Below are positions 63,301 through 64,000 of a stretch of 64,000 nucleotides of DNA, piece by piece. Where the stretch lies: NCBI RefSeq assembly GCF_002443255.2, contig NW_019211455.1, positions 36,733,472-36,797,471 of the forward strand. Direction: 5' to 3'. Source of the stretch: Varroa destructor (Eukaryota; Arthropoda; Arachnida; Mesostigmata; Varroidae). Positions within the stretch are counted from its first letter, which is position 1, and the number at the start of each line of letters is the position of its first letter. Position numbers and translations under genes: made by a program. Below the pieces are notes generated by a model, which worked only from the letters and a program-made list of their open reading frames with translations, did no database searches and was not told the origin of the DNA.

Positions 63301-63699
63301 TTATTGGGCAGTAGAGACCTTTCTTTTCTTACTAATAGAAAGGCGTTGCTTCTGCCTAATGTTGTGATATGTTCTTTCCGTATAGGGAGGTAGCTTAAGG
63401 GTATTTCGCAAGCTCATATTTTTTTAGTAGTGATGCTCTGAGGGTAATGCCTGGTAGAATACACAGATTAGCTGAAGATCATCTCTTCATTTTGAACAGA
63501 CTGCTTTCTATCGATAAAAATGTACAGCATGTATCGCGCCCTGTTTGCTTTTAATGTATCAGGAAATAGTCCGTCGGAGATGTCTCTCGTGCTTACCGCT
63601 GTCACCAGCCGCTCTGACAATCCGGCGACAGCATTCGAAATTCTCTTTGTTGCTAGTAAATTCGTCAGGAATTATACCGTCAGTCTAAGGTTCAGATCT

Positions 63700-63716
63700 G
63701 TATATATATATATATA
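63700..63716. repeat. (TA)n short microsatellite
   Basis: Eight TA units, about 50 bp before the longer array. Confidence 0.9.
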
Positions 63717-63760
63717 GTTTAGTGTGCTCGCGATACGCGCAGATTTAAGGCCACTTATTC

Positions 63761-63762
<2 letters not shown>

Positions 63763-63832
<70 letters not shown>
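63763..63832. repeat. (TA)n microsatellite
   Basis: About 35 uninterrupted TA units near the right edge of the window. Confidence 0.97.
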
Positions 63833-63834
<2 letters not shown>

Positions 63835-64000
63835 AGACAGTAGGTGCCAAGCACATTTCCTTCCCCTACGACTTTTGGGGTGCCGACGCCTCACAATCGA
63901 TGTCAATCGTCTTTTAAACATGCCTATTCCGTCAATTTAGACGCATCTTCCTCTTACTACAGCCCTGGATAAAGCTTTCAGATCAGCTTGTATTAGTGCC

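Larger units (their letters stand above)
62081..64000. other. NRF1 intron, continues past the window
   Basis: No further NRF1 exon was recognised. It contains a LINE reverse-transcriptase fragment (about 62640-63300) and two TA microsatellites near the right edge, listed separately. Confidence 0.6.

Noticed and set aside
1..64000. CRISPR array, prophage, operon or bacterial contig
   Set aside because: No regularly spaced direct repeats, no ribosome-binding sites or dense coding. Spliced metazoan genes throughout show a eukaryotic chromosome.

Overview
This window is nuclear DNA from an animal, most likely an arthropod. Coding exons are short, in phase, and flanked by GT/AG splice sites. Introns run from about 0.1 kb to several kb, the non-coding sequence is AT-rich with many (TA)n microsatellites, and there are decayed non-LTR retrotransposons and a tRNA-derived SINE. 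The protein set (NRF1/erect wing, WIF1/shifted, COQ7, NDUFAF1, a MINDY deubiquitinase, a GBBH-type oxygenase, GFRP, DUF3105) is metazoan. A chelicerate/mite is possible but cannot be shown from the sequence alone.

Layout, left to right. 0.5-6 kb (+): a TP53I13-like DUF3105 gene (four internal exons plus the terminal exon, and a possible N-terminal one). 7.7-10.6 kb: a decayed LINE with a SINE inside it. 12.7-19.9 kb (-): a complete five-exon gamma-butyrobetaine/trimethyllysine dioxygenase-family gene (436 codons in phase) that has lost every iron ligand. 25.1-26.1 kb (+): a small GTP-cyclohydrolase feedback-regulator-like gene with a TATA box and poly(A) signal. 27.9-37.2 kb (-): a MINDY-type (K48-ubiquitin-specific) deubiquitinase gene, nine exons recognised, with one splice donor missing as the sequence is written. 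37-45.6 kb: no confident gene. 45.6-51.3 kb (+): WIF1/shifted, six exons, with the whole COQ7 gene nested antisense in its fourth intron (49.3-50.3 kb). 52.7-53.6 kb (-): single-exon NDUFAF1. 53.6-58.5 kb: mostly empty apart from a long (TA)n. 58.5-64 kb (+): the 5' part of NRF1/erect wing, which continues beyond the window, preceded by a GC-rich block holding a near-perfect NRF1 palindrome.

Functional themes. Three neighbours concern respiration: NRF1 (transcription of respiratory-chain genes), COQ7 (ubiquinone synthesis) and NDUFAF1 (complex I assembly). WIF1/shifted is a secreted Wnt/Hedgehog modulator. The genes do not form an operon, and the grouping may be chance. The observation most worth following is the intact reading frame of a 2-oxoglutarate oxygenase homologue whose catalytic triad and 2OG arginine are all replaced, which suggests a pseudoenzyme. 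Exon borders were placed by eye from translation, phase and splice consensus; no database search was run.
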